Assembly: GCA_036172665.1 (NCBI GenBank)
Contig: CM069872.1
Location: 20,005,001-20,069,000 of the forward strand
DNA from: Prosopocoilus inquinatus
Taxonomy: Eukaryota > Arthropoda > Insecta > Coleoptera > Lucanidae
Reading direction: 5' to 3'
DNA: 64,000 nt
Below the pieces are notes generated by a model. That model was not told the origin of the DNA and did no database searches. It saw only the letters and a list, made by a program, of their open reading frames with translations. Positions 30,131 through 42,400 of the stretch are shown here, one piece after another; positions within the stretch are counted from its first letter, which is position 1, and every line of letters starts with the position of its first letter. Made by a program: the position numbers and the translations under genes.

Positions 30131-30286
30131 CGATAGTGTTTCCGTCAATGATTACTTTTGCGCAAACGGGTGCGTCGTGCGAACGGACGTCAATTTCTAA
30201 ATCGGGCTTAAAGACTTAAAGATTGACGCCCGTTCGCAAGACGCACCAGTTTGCGCAAAAGTAATCATTGACGGAAACACTATCGC
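30131..30286. mobile_element. Hairpin MITE adjoining the ~311-bp repeat
   Basis: GCGATAGTGTTTCCGTCAATGA at 30131 is exactly inverted at the right end (...CGGAAACACTATCGC, 30286). The arms of about 65 bp pair nearly perfectly, with a ~25-bp loop. No clear TSD. Confidence 0.65.
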
Positions 30287-30620
30287 TGCTGAAGAAGCCC
30301 CAAGCAGGGCTGAAACAGCTGTACAGAGGCTGCTCGAGGTTTTCACTGCAATCAAAAACGATTTGCACAACATTTTTCTAAAAACTTTCATTATGCTTTG
30401 ACAGCAAGCATGGCCGCCTTGCATGGGGGACTTATTAGGAGCAAATTCCGCTTCAATTTGTCTATCCTACTGCAATGTCAGGTCAAAAAGCGATCGTAAG
30501 ATGTCGGTATTTTATCTGTTGAAAACACTCAAATAAAATAGCGACAACTTACGATCGCTTTTTGACCTGACATTGCAGTAGGATAGACAAATTGAAGCGG
30601 GATTTGCTCCTAATAAGTCC
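30287..30620. repeat. ~311-bp repeat, partial unit and an inverted fragment
   Basis: TGCTGAAGAAGCCCCAAG... to ...GATGTCGGTATTTTATCTGTT (30525). After ~10 bp an inverted start follows (AATAAAATAGCGACAACTTACG to CTCCTAATAAGTCC). It abuts and truncates the R1-like LINE. Confidence 0.7.
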
Positions 30621-31745
30621 ACAGTTTAGTCGTGATCGTCCCATCCGACGTCATTATTGCTCTTTCGTCCAAATATGAGGCTATTATCCCTATAACATCT
30701 TAGACTTATCTCATTTTCTTGTAAAATTTTCATGATTCTCCGCCATGACGCGGTGATAAAAGCGTTTTTTATATCAAGTGTCACAAGGACGCTATATTCT
30801 CTATTTTTATCTGCCTTTTTTCTGATCCTTTCTACTATGTCCTTTACCTGTTGTAGTGCCGTTAAGGTTGATTTCCTAGTACGGAAGCCGTGCTGGTTAT
30901 CATTGAGGATTTTTTTCTCTTCAATTTCGGCATTTAGACGTTCTCTTATGAGTGTCCGTATCTTTTCCGATTTCAGGTTTTAAAGTCGGTCACAATTGTT
31001 TCCAATTTTGCTGTGCAGACTCGCCCTCCCTTTTCAACTCTCCTGTTTATAAGAAAAATTGTGCAAATCGTTTTTGATTGCAGTGAAAACCTCGAGCAGC
31101 CTCTGTACAGCTGTTTCAGCCCTGCTTGGGGCTTCGTCGGCAGAGACTTATTAGGAATAATCTGCTTCAATTTGTCTATCCTACTGCAATGTCAGGTCAA
31201 AAAGCGATCGTAAGATGTCGCTATTTTATCTCCTGTTTATGTTCGTATCCCTTTTCTCGGGTTTTATTTCGAAGGTGATTATTCTGTGGTCGCTGAGGCT
31301 TTCCAATTCCTCAGCGACTCGCCATTTAACTATTCTCCCCGCCATTTTCCTGGAAGCCATCGTGAGATCTATTTGTGATCTCCCTCTGGAATTTATGAAA
31401 GTGGGCACACTTCCATTATTTAGTACTGTCAGATCATTGAGGTTGATCCATTCTTCTAGTATCTTTCCTCTTTCATTCTCCACGTCGATGTTCAAGGACC
31501 CCATCTTTGCGTTGAAGTCCACCACTACGACGTGCTCTCTTCTTCCATTTCTGAAATGGTCCTCAATGGAGTCCAAAAACTCTTTAAATTCATTTATCGG
31601 CCTGTTATATATAAAACCGTCTTTATTAACGCAGACTTTTAAGCCTTTAGTCAATAGGGCAAAGGTATCACAACGCTTATCACAAAGCTTGCTATCACGG
31701 CTTGCTTTACCTGCGTCTACTTGGCTCTTGTCCAAGGTCGGCATC
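30621..31745 (-). pseudogene. R1-clade non-LTR retrotransposon fragment (endonuclease and RT start)
   Basis: 31745-31241 encodes an APE-type endonuclease tail (VVVVDFNAKMG; GRSQIDLTMAS; LSDHRIITFEI). 31020-30630 encodes the start of the reverse transcriptase (NDNQHGFRTRKSTLTAL; LVTLDIKNAFITASW), the LDxxNAFxxASW block typical of R1-like LINEs. Both frames are broken, the region between holds a ~311-bp-repeat insertion (31051-31228), and the YxDD box is missing. Dead fragment. Confidence 0.75.
31051..31228. mobile_element. Short ~311-bp-repeat insertion in the R1-like LINE
   Basis: Begins AAGAAAAATTGTGCAAATCG and ends GATGTCGCTATTTTA. The flanks share TCTCCTGTTTAT (31039-31050 and 31229-31240), a 12-bp target duplication. 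Internally deleted. Confidence 0.7.
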
Positions 31746-31789
31746 TACCTTTCCTTCGTGCATGGTTTGGTTTAAAAGATCCAAGCGTT

Positions 31790-32640
31790 TTACTCCCGCC
31801 ACTCAAGCACCCGCGCTTGGCTGCTTCCGCCGCTCAAGACCCCCCGCACTTGCTTGCTCCCGCCGCTCAAGACACCCCGCGCTTGCTTGCTCCCGCTGCT
31901 GAAGACCCTCCGCGCTTGCTTGCTCCCGCCAACTCAAGACGCCCCGCGCTTGCTTGCTCCCGCCGCTCAAGACCCCCCGCGCTTTCGTGCTCCCGCCTCT
32001 CGAGAACGCCGCAACCGCCACTCAAGACACCCCGCGCCCGCTCGCGCTCGCCATCCAAGACACCCCGCGCTCTCTCGCTCCAGCCACCATAGACACCCCG
32101 CGCTCGCTCGCTACCGCCACCGCCACCCAAGACACCCCGCGCTCGCTCGCTCCCGCCACCCAAGACACTCCGGGCCTGCTCACAACCGCCACTCAAGACA
32201 CACCGCGCCCACTCGCGCTCGCCATCCTAGACACCCCGCGCTCTCTCCCTCCCGCCACCCTAGACACCCGGCGCTCGCTCGCTGCCGCCACCGCCACCCA
32301 AGACACCCCGCGCTCGCTCGCACCTGCCACCCAAGACACCCCGTGTCCGCTCGCAACCGCCACTCAAGACACCCCGCGCCCGCTCGCTCTCGCCATCCAA
32401 GACACCGCGCGCTCGCTCGCTCCCGCCACCCAAGACACCCCGCGCTCGCTCGCTACCGCCACTAAAGACTACCCCGCACTCGCTTGCTCTCGCCGCTCAA
32501 TCCACCTCGCACTCGCTTGCTCCCGCCGATCAATCCACCCCCTCCTACCGCTGCTCAAGCCACCTCCTGCTCCCGCAACCCAACCCAACCACTGCTATCA
32601 CCAAGCCACCCCGAGCGGACTCGCCGGGCAAGTACCCGAA
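31790..32640 (+). repeat. GC-rich 33-bp minisatellite
   Basis: About 25 degenerate copies of GCTCGCTCGCTCCCGCCACC plus CAAGACACCCCGC. The composition (>65% G+C) contrasts sharply with the surroundings. Because the unit is 33 bp (11 codons), several frames on both strands stay open for 200-300 codons, for example ATQDTPRSLAP repeats in 31954-32847. One frame runs past the array into non-repeat sequence (FDPARQLGDRSLDPPNLSYL...). I see no start context, splice sites or known domain that would make it a gene. Confidence 0.85.
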
Positions 32641-32847
32641 CCCGAATACCCCCCCCCCCCCTTCGATCCCGCTCGACAACTAGGTGATCGATCTCTCGAT
32701 CCACCGAATCTCTCCTACCTCCTCTCTTCAGCCTCTCGTCGAATTCTTGAAGAACTCGAAGACATCTTCCTGAGCACTCTGGGACTTACCTGTAGTGCTC
32801 GTGTTGCTTGCACGTGCACCCACCTCCTTGGGCGATTACGTTCGTAG

Positions 32848-33170
32848 GTAGAGCTGGGATTTTTACGCGGCACGACTATTAAGGAGAGGTTTGCCTGAAG
32901 ATTTCGGCCGTGATAATTTTTTTTTTTTTGCTTAATGGAACGCCTGGTATATTTTTATACCTTGCGACTCAGGATTAAATGTTCTTTCGTCCTGCATTAG
33001 CATTCCCTATACCTAACTCTTGTACTTCACTCGTACTCCATGACGTCTTTTGAACACCTCTACTTTTTCCAGTTCTCGCTATTGTTTTTATACAGTGTCT
33101 TATAGGTATAAGACCTGTGTGACAAAAACGAAAGTACTGTATTAGACGAACAATTTAGGATACAAAAATA
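32848..33170. other. Spacer with a partial transposon copy
   Basis: 32935-33060 (GGTATATTTTTATACC, CAGGATTAAATGTTCTTTCGTCC, GCATTAGCATTCCCTATACC) matches a segment inside the next element at 33655-33780. Nothing else recognised. Confidence 0.45.
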
Positions 33171-34615
33171 CAGGGAGATTCATTCAACACATTCATTAAA
33201 AGTTTACGGACTTCTCCTTTGAATTTCTGTTTCATATTTTTCAGTTATAAGTTAACGATAAAGATCTATCAAAATATAATATTTTCAACTTTCGGGCACT
33301 TCCGCTTGTACCGGAAGTTGCTGTGAACTCTCTTATTTTAAATGGAATACCCCATTTTTTATTGCATTTCTGAAATCTACATGAAATTCGAAAAATATTT
33401 TGTGTAACATGTGATACAAGAAAAATTAGCCGTTTTAGAGATATTTCCATTTTTTAAAAAAAGTTCAAAGCTGCAGTACGTTGTTTATGATGCTGCTGCC
33501 ACCTTTGTGTAACAAAAGCCATAAATTTAATTTTTGGCCTTTAGTAGGCTATGCTCATAAGCTTTCAGGTCATAGCTAATTTTGCACAAAATTGTTTACG
33601 GACTGGTTGAAAAGTAACTTCTATTCGAACTGATTTCAACTGTCGAAAAGTCATGTTTTTAAATAGAAATCCTAGTATTTTTTATACCATAAGAATCTGA
33701 ATTAAATGTTCTTTCAAACTGTATTAGCATTCCCTATACCCATCTCTTACCTTTCTCTCTCTATTCATGATTTTCTTTTTGACACATCGATTTTTTCACT
33801 TTTCAGTATTATTCCTGAATAGTGCGCTATGAAAATTTCACAAACTGAGGTTTTGTTTTAATTAATTTCAGTATGTAAAATCAATTTCGTTTAAAAACAT
33901 CTGAACCGTTTATTTACATATGTATACCGCATGTATTAGAATTCTTGGTGACTTTTTACGCATTTATAAGGAGAAATTTACACTTAGAATACAAAATTTT
34001 ATGAAAACTAATAAATAAATCAGAAATATTAAAAACAATACACAAATTGTTGGTTATAATATTGGCTCTAAGTTGTTCTCGGCTATTATTTATTAGTAAT
34101 AACTTTCTACTCTATCTAAGTAATAAAGCATTTTCCTCGATATAACAACTTCTTTTATTAACTTCTTGAATTGTCGATCGTTTTATCATCAAGTACATTT
34201 AATATGTCTGTGTCTGATTATTCATTTTTTGGTTCTTCGTAGCGATGAAATTGTTTTTCTTTAATTCCTACTAGACGGATGATTTCAAAAAATATAATTT
34301 CTCTAGTTTTCATAGCCCACATAATGAGTGAACTATAAGAGGTAGGAATAGGGAATGCTAATACAGGACGAAAGAACATTTAATCCTGAGTCACATGGTA
34401 TTATAATATACTAGGCATTCCATTTAAAAAAACATGACTTTTCGACAGTTGAAATCAGTTCGAATAGAAGTTACTTTTCAAACAGCCTTTAAGCAAACAA
34501 GTGCAAAAGTGGACATGATCTAGAAGAATGTTACTGTAGCCTACTACAGGCCAAAAATTGGCACCGTGGTTTTTGTCCGTAAATTTTTAACGATTGTGTT
34601 GCCTTAATCTCCCTG
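33171..34615. mobile_element. Non-autonomous mariner-type element, CAGGGAGATT ends
   Basis: Starts CAGGGAGATTCATTCAACAC and ends with the related inverse GTGTTGCCTTAATCTCCCTG. TA lies on both sides (33169-33170, 34616-34617). A ~150-bp internal inverted block (33596-33750 against 34345-34500) contains TTCAACTGTCGAAAAGTCATG. An isolated end of the same family is at about 41800-41816. No transposase. Confidence 0.75.
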
Positions 34616-34617
34616 TA

Positions 34618-35830
34618 TATGTATGTATGGTATGCACCCATGTCCTTTAACTCGAATTAAATCTCAGGTCCTTTGGCAGTTCGAGTTACGGAGCTTCGAC
34701 TGTATTTGGTACCATTGGTATTAATTATTTTATAGTTGGTGGCTAGTTCAGTGGCTAGTAGAAAGTCGTGGTTTCACAATGTAATTAATGGTAACTAAGG
34801 TTATGTTTATGTAGTTTTGCTAATTGTGGGAATCCTAATAATCGCTTTATTAATTGGAAAAAACTCTGATAAGTAGGAAATAATTTTATTTTTGTGTTGG
34901 TGGTGTCATCTTTATTATAATTGTTCATGCTTTTTTTATCTCATAAATAAATAATTCGTTCCTTAACTGCAACTTTGATTATTAAAATTAAAAGAAATTA
35001 AAAAAAATTACATTTATGAAATTCGAAACTTTACGTAAAATTAATAAAAAAAATACAGTTATACAACGAAGCACAAATTTAAAATAAATCTTAATTAAAA
35101 AAAAATAACTAAAATAAAAAAACACCATAAAAATATAACAGAAAAATATAAATTACCGAATCAAAACGTGGTCGAGAAACATTACGATTCGACCTTCTCA
35201 GACCAAGAATATCGGCGTAGAAACCTGAAATTCGAGATCTGAGCTTCCCTTGCGATTTAGCTCAACTTAATTTCGGCGTAGGAAGCTGAAATTCTGGATT
35301 TGAAATTTCTTTTCATTTTCTTAGCGTCTTAGCTTAGTTAACGCAAAATTTAGCATAGCTAGTAAGCAACGATTATTTTTTTTTTTCAATAATTTGTTCA
35401 AGGTTAAGTTTAAAAAACACATTATTATCTCACTTCGCCTTGCGATTTGTTTTATAACCAATGTTCTTTTCCTCCTAATTATGTTGCATTCATCCAAATA
35501 ACTGGACTATTATTATTATTTCGATGGTAACACGAATTTAAGCTCAATGAAATTACTTTCTTACTTTAATCTATATCTTCGACTCTGTTGAATATTTGCT
35601 AATATTTTCAAGCTGATTTTTTGAAAAACTTTAAATTTTTTTTAATATCCAGTCGTATTTGGTTAAATAAAAAAAAAGTAATAGTAGGGACTAAAACATA
35701 ACAAAAATAACAAATCATTAGCGTTCAATTTTTGAATGGAATACTCAGTTATCCAGAAATGTTAATATCATATCGAAAACGACTTCTTAAAAAGTTTAAT
35801 AAATAAGTATCCCCGCATGACTTTTACATT
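34618..35830. other. AT-rich intergenic DNA, nothing recognised
   Basis: Long A-rich runs around 34980-35150. Two near-repeats of TTTCGGCGTAGxAAxCTGAAATTC-like sequence occur near 35210 and 35275. No ORF or fold worth listing. Confidence 0.5.
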
Positions 35831-35831
35831 G

Positions 35832-36435
35832 TCTCTTTGCTTTTCCAAAATTCCCGAAAGAATTGCGTCTGCCTTACACAGCTTTCCGAGAGCTAAACGC
35901 TAGTGAAAACCCCATCCCCCTATCTCCAACCATTTAGGAGATATTAATTACATAATACAAAGCGTTGCCTCCTCCATATTTTTCTTCATAATCTCTCTGC
36001 TTTTCCAAAATTCCAGAAGGAATTGTACCTGCCTTACGCATCTTTCCGAGCGCTAAGCGCTTGTCAAAACCCCATCCTCCTATCTCCAACCGTTTAGGAG
36101 ATATTATTTTACTTAATACAAGGCGGTGCTTCCACCCTATTTTTCTTCATATTGTCTCTGCTTTTCCAAAATTTAGGGAGGAGTTGTATCTGTCTTACGC
36201 AGCCTTCCGAGGGCTAAACGCCTGTGAAAACCTCATCCCGCTATCTCCATTATCTCCAACATTATAGGAGATATTAATTATTTTACTTAATACAAGGCGG
36301 TGCTTCCACCATATTTTTCTTCATATTGTCTCTGCTTTTCCGTAATTCAAGGAGGAGTTGCATCTGTCTTACGCAGTTGTCCGAGGGCTAAGGCCAGTGA
36401 GAACCCCATCACACTACCTCCAACCGTTTAAGAGA
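35832..36435 (+). repeat. Tandem repeat, ~160-174 bp, four copies
   Basis: TCTCTxTGCTTTTCCAAAATT recurs with periods of 160, 161 and 174 bp. Each unit contains CTGxCTTACxCAGCxTTCCGAG, CCCCATCCxxCTATCTCCAACC and TTTAGGAGATATTA. Copies diverge by about 10-15% by eye. No protein frame is conserved across all units. Confidence 0.85.
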
Positions 36436-36448
36436 CATTAAATATTTT

Positions 36449-37628
36449 AAAAAATAATAAGTCCCCCTTGCAAGGCGGCCATGCTTGTTGTCAAAGCATA
36501 ATGAAAGTTTAAAAAAAAATTGTTGCAAATCGTTTTTGATTGCAGCGAAAACCTCGAGCAGCCTCTGTACAGCTGCACAGGGTGGCCCAACGATGCGTAT
36601 TTCTTCTGTGAGGCCTATGGGACTTTGGCCTTTATGAAAATGTGAACAAAATTAAGATATCATTTTGCATTATACTGAGCGATCGATACTTACGAAACAT
36701 TCGGTATCTCATTTTTTTTTAATGGAATGTCCTACTTTTTATTTCAGAAATGGATAGCACTTAAATGTAGCTTTCTGCTGATATAAGGTTATATACCTTT
36801 ATTTTTAATAATTTCGTTACTAGAAATTTTCTTTTAAAAAAGATACCAAATGTTTCATAAGTATCGATTGCTCCGTATAATGCAAAAAGGTATCTTAATT
36901 TTGTTCACATTTTCATAAAGGCCAAAGTCCCAAAAATATCGTGTCAGATTTTCGTTGGTCTGTGTTATCTCATTAATCAGAAATTCATATTCAAACTGAC
37001 TGAATTTTTGCAAAATTCTTCAAGAAAAAAAATTATTTTATGAAAGTTATTCAATAAAATCAATACATCTTTATACCGCTGTAATCTGTTCATTGCGGCG
37101 CATCCAAATATCTAAAAATATATAGGGTATTCCATTAAAAAAAAAATAGTTTCCACGAACCACGATTTTTCTGATCACTCTGTATACTTCAAAATAATTT
37201 TACAATATGCCGCGTATTGTCTATTATAAAATTCTTTATCGATTTTTTTCCTAATTTCCTATAGGCCTCACAAAAGAAATACGCATCGTTGGGCCACCCT
37301 GTACAGAGGCTGCAGAAGGATAGACAAATTGAAGCGGATTTGCTCCTAATAAGTCCCCCATGCTAGCTGTTTCAGCCCTGCTGGGGGCTTCATCTCTGCT
37401 GAAGAAGCCCCAAGCAGGGCTGAAACAGCTGTAAAGAGGCTGCTCGAGGTTTTCACTGCAATCAAGAACGATTTGCAACAAAATTTTTTAAAACTTTCAT
37501 TATGCTTTGACAGCAAGCATGGCCGCCTTGCATGGGGGACTTATTAGGAGCAAATCCGCTTCAATTTGTCTATCCTAGAGCAATGTCAGGTCAAAAAGCG
37601 ATCGTAAGATGTCGCTGTTTTATCTATT
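36449..37628. mobile_element. ~311-bp-repeat element with 13-bp TSD, split by a MITE
   Basis: Flanked by CATTAAATATTTT (36436-36448) and CATTAATTATTTT (37629-37641), a 13-bp duplication with one mismatch. The left part is an inverted unit half and the right part a direct unit ending GTCGCTGTTTTATCTATT. A mariner-type MITE (36578-37301) sits at the palindrome centre (ACAGCTG). Confidence 0.8.
36578..37301. mobile_element. MITE with CAGGGTGGCCCAACGATGCG ends
   Basis: The terminal repeats CAGGGTGGCCCAACGATGCG... and inverse run ~40 bp with two mismatches. The internal halves (GAGCAATCGATACTTATGAAAC-like) are also loosely inverse. The right flank is TA (37302-37303); the left flank is CA, a likely mutated TA. 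No ORF. Confidence 0.8.
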
Positions 37629-37641
37629 CATTAATTATTTT

Positions 37642-38399
37642 ATTTAATACCCGGCGCATCCATCAAATTTTTTCAGAAAAATTGCGATTAATCGGAGATG
37701 AGAAGAGATAGAGCGATGCGGTTTTCACTGTTGGGTGACCCATTGAGAATCTCACCATTCTGTGACGGAAACGTTTAATTGATAGACAAGCAGAATTTTT
37801 TATAAAGTTAAAACTTCCTCCCCTCTCCACTTACCAATCATTTCGGAAAAATTCTGCGTGTCCAGTAATTAAACTTTTCCCTCACTTTATGATGGGATTC
37901 TCAATGGGTCACCAAACATTGAAAACCGCATCAATATATCTTTTTCGCTTCGAAGTTATCGCAAGTTTTCTGAAAAAATTTGATGGCTGCGGATACTAAA
38001 TAAAATAATTAATATCTCCGAAACGGTTGGAGTTAGGAAGATGCGCTTTTCATTGCTGCATAGCCCTCAGCGCTCCGTATAAAATAGACACAGTTTCTTC
38101 GGTGACCATTGATAAGTGAGGAGGGGAGGAAGTTTTAACTTTATAAAAAATTGTGCTTGTCCAGCAATTACAACAGTAAAACCGTATCGCATTATCTCTT
38201 TTTGTCTCCGAATAATCGCAATTTTTCTGAATAAATTTGGCGATGCCCGGGTATTAAATAAAATATTTAATATTTCCGAAGCGGTTGGAGTTAGGAAAAT
38301 GCGGTTTTTATGCTACATAGTCCTCAGCGCTCCGTATTAAATAGATGCAGTTCCTTCCGAGATGATTGATGAGTGGAGAAGGAAGTTTTAACATATATA
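37642..38399. repeat. Degenerate satellite-like repeats
   Basis: Repeated blocks include GATGGGATTCTCAATGGGTCACC, AAATAAAATAATTAATATCTCCGAAACGGTTGGAGTTAGGAAGATGCG and CAGCGCTCCGTATAAAATAGA, in two to three imperfect copies. The same family resumes at 40007-40320, so the 38400-40004 element inserted into this array. Confidence 0.7.
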
Positions 38400-40004
38400 C
38401 AGTGATCGCCAAAAAGTCGGCATCAAATGGGAAAAATCTCTATTTCTGATTTTTCGCAAAAACTTTTTACGACAATAACTTCTCCTTGTCTATTTAGCCC
38501 CTATCAAATATATCGAGTGAATTTTACTTAGTTAGAAAATGGATAGAATTTCAGAATCTAAAACTGTTACTCTAAGAATATTTTCTGGAAATTGAGTAGG
38601 TACTAGGAAGACGGACCACCAGAATGAATCTTGCCTAGAAAGGGGTAAGAGTGTCAGGAAACTTTCAGAAACGGATTAATGCATAAAGGAGTAGAAATTA
38701 CTGGGAATGAAAATAGAACAATAGTAAAGATTATTTATAGGATGTATAAATTTTAAAAAAGTATTATTTAAAGGTGATAAATGTAAATTTAAAAGGTGTT
38801 GTTTATGTTTCTTCATGTATATGGCTTCGAGCATATCTAAATTATTGCTTCGGCATTTTTTTCTATTTCTGAGTTCTATTTGTTTCTGTTTCGTGTGTGA
38901 ACTTTACAGAGGGATATTGGTTTTTTATGAAGTCTAAAAAAGTTTCTATGTTAAATTGTTCCGGTATGACAGCTAAGATGTCATCAACGTATCTGGCCCA
39001 GAAATTAGGAAAATTTGGTGCTTTATTTTTTATGTGTTGCTCGAAGTAATTCAAAAATAAAAAATTGGCTATGAATGGTGATAGGGGGTTTCCCATGGCT
39101 GTTCCGAAAGTTTGTAAAAATTGTTATAGTTTTAAATATTCTGAGATTTTTGTTGCGGAAATGAAGTTGAATTGCAGAAAAGTTTTTAGCATATTGGACA
39201 TAATTTCTCAAAAACTCAAAAATTCAAAACTTAAAATTAAAAGTGGTTCTTCATTTTTCAGTAATTTAAAGTCAAGTCTTATTATTAAAATAGACCTTTA
39301 GTAATTTGATTTGACAATAAAAAATTCCACAGTCATCTCATTTTCTGCTACTGACTTGAACATGCAAGCTAAATAAATAAAAATTCTCTCGTTTAAGCCA
39401 GTGTAAACGAACGTTTACAGGCTCGTTGTGAAAATAATTCATTAACAGGAATAGATTAGAGTTTTTAGAAGTTATTTAAATACGTTTTAATTATTTTTGA
39501 ATAAAATAATAACAAAATTAAAATAAATATAAAAATATTATTTTCGCTAAATAATAATGTATCTCAAGCAGTAATTAATCTTCATTATTTTTTGCAATTA
39601 TAAATATTTGAAGTTTTCGCCTCAAAAAAATTGAATTCTGAAATTATGTTAATTTTGTAATTATGTAAAATTTTGGGAATATTCTAAGAATTGCAAAATT
39701 CAATTATACGGAAAATTAAAGAAAAATAAGTTATTGTCTGGCCTTGATATGAAGCAATGAGATGAAACTATCCCAGGTTACAGAAATCTCATTGAAATCT
39801 AAATTAGTTTCCGAGTAATAACAATTTTACGATTTTGATCATTTACAAAAACTCCATTTTCTATCTAAGTTAAATTCACTCGATATATTTGATAGAGTCT
39901 AAATAGATTTTCAAACAAGCAGAAGTTATTGCCGTAAAAGGTTTTTTCGAAAAATCAGAAATAAAGATTTTTCCCATTTGATGCCGACTTTTTGGCGATG
40001 ACTC
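38400..40004. mobile_element. Composite inverted-repeat element carrying a Penelope RT fragment
   Basis: Ends CAGTGATCGCCAAAAAGTCG and inverse (two mismatches), flanked by TA (38398-38399, 40005-40006). The ~145-bp arms include ATCAAATGGGAAAAATC and TTTGATAGxxxCTAAATAG. The 1.6-kb body holds a broken Penelope-like reverse transcriptase fragment (38863-39211, -). Another truncated end is at 7735-8070. Confidence 0.75.
38863..39211 (-). pseudogene. Penelope-like reverse transcriptase fragment
   Basis: AMGNPLSPFIANF followed ~25 residues later by WARYVDDILAV, the RT box around the catalytic YVDD, then FNIETFLDFIKNQYPSVKFT. This is Penelope-type spacing. A frame change lies near 39100, and there is no endonuclease. 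Confidence 0.75.
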
Positions 40005-40006
40005 TA

Positions 40007-40320
40007 TTATAATTAAGCTTGTGCAGCAATTAAACGTTTCCCTCAGAAAATGATGGGATTCTCGATGGGTCATCCAACAGTTAAAACCTCATCAATCTAT
40101 CTTTTTCGCTTTTGACTTATCGCGATTTTGCTGAAAAGAATTGGTGGCTGCGCTGGTTACTAAATAAAATAATTAATATTCCGAAACGACTCGAGTCAGG
40201 AAGATGCGGTTTTCACTGCTAAATAGATCCCAGCGCCCCGCATAAAATAGACATAGTTTCTTCCGAGACGATTCATAAGTGATTCATATTGACAAAAAAT
40301 AAAATTTTTCACCCCTTTTT
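40007..40320. repeat. Continuation of the 37.6-38.4 kb satellite-like repeats
   Basis: Shares GATGGGATTCTCGATGGGTCA, AAATAAAATAATTAATATTCCGAAACG and CAGCGCCCCGCATAAAATAGACATAG with 37642-38399. Confidence 0.65.
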
Positions 40321-42398
40321 CAGGGCTTATGACACCCTTATTATTCACTTCTGGAAAAAAAATTATATAAAAGGTGACCTTATTTTTCCACAATAACCCG
40401 GTGTTTTGCAAAATTTCTAGAGTAATTGCAAAAGACGGATTATTCAAAATTCCTGCGAGAGATATTAGACAATTACAAATTTGGTTTTGGTTGAATTCTT
40501 GGCTACCGGTTGGAACCGTGTGTCTCGGATTTCTTCTACTGCCGCCGTTTCGTTCTTCATTGCAAAAGAACTTCCTCAAGGCTGCTGTTGGTGTTGGAAG
40601 TGCTGCTGCTTCTTGTTAGTCGTTGATTTACCATGGACAACGCGACGGCAGCGGAAGCCTTCAAGTTAAACTAGAAATTTTGTTGTTTTCCGTTTTTCCC
40701 AAATTATAGAGAAAGGACTATTTTAAGTCTAATATCATTTAAAGCCTAAAAAACGAAATTTTTTCCCCATATAACCTACATTGTAGCTTTAATAATAAGC
40801 GAGATCCCTGTGCTGGACAACTTTCTCTGGACAGTCTGTATACCTGTTTCACTACGTATTTTTGTAATATTTATTTGCTTTTTCGATACTACAAACCCAT
40901 TTATTTATTTTTTCAATATAATTTCTAACAGAACTTCATGAATTTATTTTACAAAGTTTGCTTTATTTGCTTAACATATTTAATGAAAAGGAGAGACTGA
41001 TGTGTGCCACGTGCAAATTTAAGTTTTACCCATCGCATATCTTGTTCCTGTGTTATTCGCTTCTTCAGTGTCTATTCCGTTATTTGACGTAGTATTGCAG
41101 TATACGAGAAACCAGTTCTTAGTATCTAAAAAATTACACATAATAATTAAATTGTACAGGGTGGATTAATTTCGATGTCTCTTATCGGCATCTCCATAAC
41201 TATAAGAGATAGAAAAAAACTAGTGGCCAAGTCACGATCTCTTTTTGGAGATTAAGTAAATAGCGTAAACAAAAATTGGTTATTATTATTATTATATATA
41301 TTATTATTAATACGGTGCCGATTTTTTGTTTTGCAAAAAAATTTAACGAGCTTTCATATATTTTCACAATTTTGGCTGCGTAAATAGTTTCCTATTCGCG
41401 TTAATTTACAATGTTCTGATTTCTCGTTTTGGCGACCTTTCTGACAAGAGCTTCTATCTGACTTTCTATTGAGAATTAGTTTATCATTCATCACGTTACA
41501 CAGAACATTTTAGCAATAATGTTTTAAACTATGTATTATTAAAAAGTGTTATGACCGAAAGTTTTTAGAAAAATTGTTTTCAATCTTTTCAAAAAAGAAT
41601 TTATTATTGAAGTCGACTCTTGTCCGATGAAATATGTGAGAGAAAATAGTATTTAAACTTTAAAAGAGACACTGTGAAATCGCACACACGTTTCGCTATC
41701 GCTTTATAGTTTCTTCAGGAAATTTGGAAATATTATATTTTGATAGATCCTTATCATTAACTTACAGCTGCAAAATATGAAACTTTAATGAAAGGGTTGC
41801 CTGAATCTCCCTGTATGTGATACATTATTACATTTAGAAAAAAAATTCTCTTAAAAGGACGAAAAAAATTGGGAGGTACCAATTTAAAATGTTGAGGTTA
41901 TGCTAGATTAATAAAAATTTGCAATAATGAAATTGATTTTCTTAAGTGCCCAAAAGGGATGAAGTAGCCCTCGAGAAAACTAGCCGAAAAAGTTCAACCA
42001 AAAACCATAAGAATAGTAGGTAGGGCGCAGAAAACGGAGACCATCCGCATTAGACGCACAGACGCCCTGGGAATATCGGAAAGAGGAACTGTCATACGTT
42101 ATCATGTTCAGGTCCACTTGAATGAGCAATGCTCTGCATTTTACAAATATGCAAAGTTAAGGCTAGTCGAACACTGCCTGCACTGTGAAATTTGCGCCTA
42201 ATATGCACACTACCAGAGGTACACCCGCGTTGCCAGGTTTAGGAATTTTTGTTTAGATCTGGGGAATTCTTACTTATAGAAAGCAGTATAATTTATCGCT
42301 GGAAAGGGAAATTTTGCATCTGGCAACGATTTGTTCAGAACTTGCGGCTCTAGCGGAAACTCTCATGAACTAAGTGGCAATTTAGGGCAATATAAATA
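40321..42398. other. Intergenic, no gene supported
   Basis: A slightly GC-richer patch at 40480-40670 is open in two frames but has no domain, splice sites or start context I can defend. An isolated AATCTCCCTGTATG end of the 33171-type family is near 41805-41820. The rest is AT-rich. Confidence 0.45.
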
Positions 42399-42400
42399 TA

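Noticed and set aside
31954..32847. A 297-codon proline-rich protein gene
   Set aside because: The 33-bp unit keeps several frames on both strands open at once; no start, splice or domain evidence.
35832..36435. CRISPR-like array
   Set aside because: Units are contiguous, diverged ~160-174-bp tandem repeats without spacers in an animal genome.
40374..40669. Two overlapping 62-81-codon ORFs
   Set aside because: Slightly GC-rich but no motif, no start context and no splice partners.
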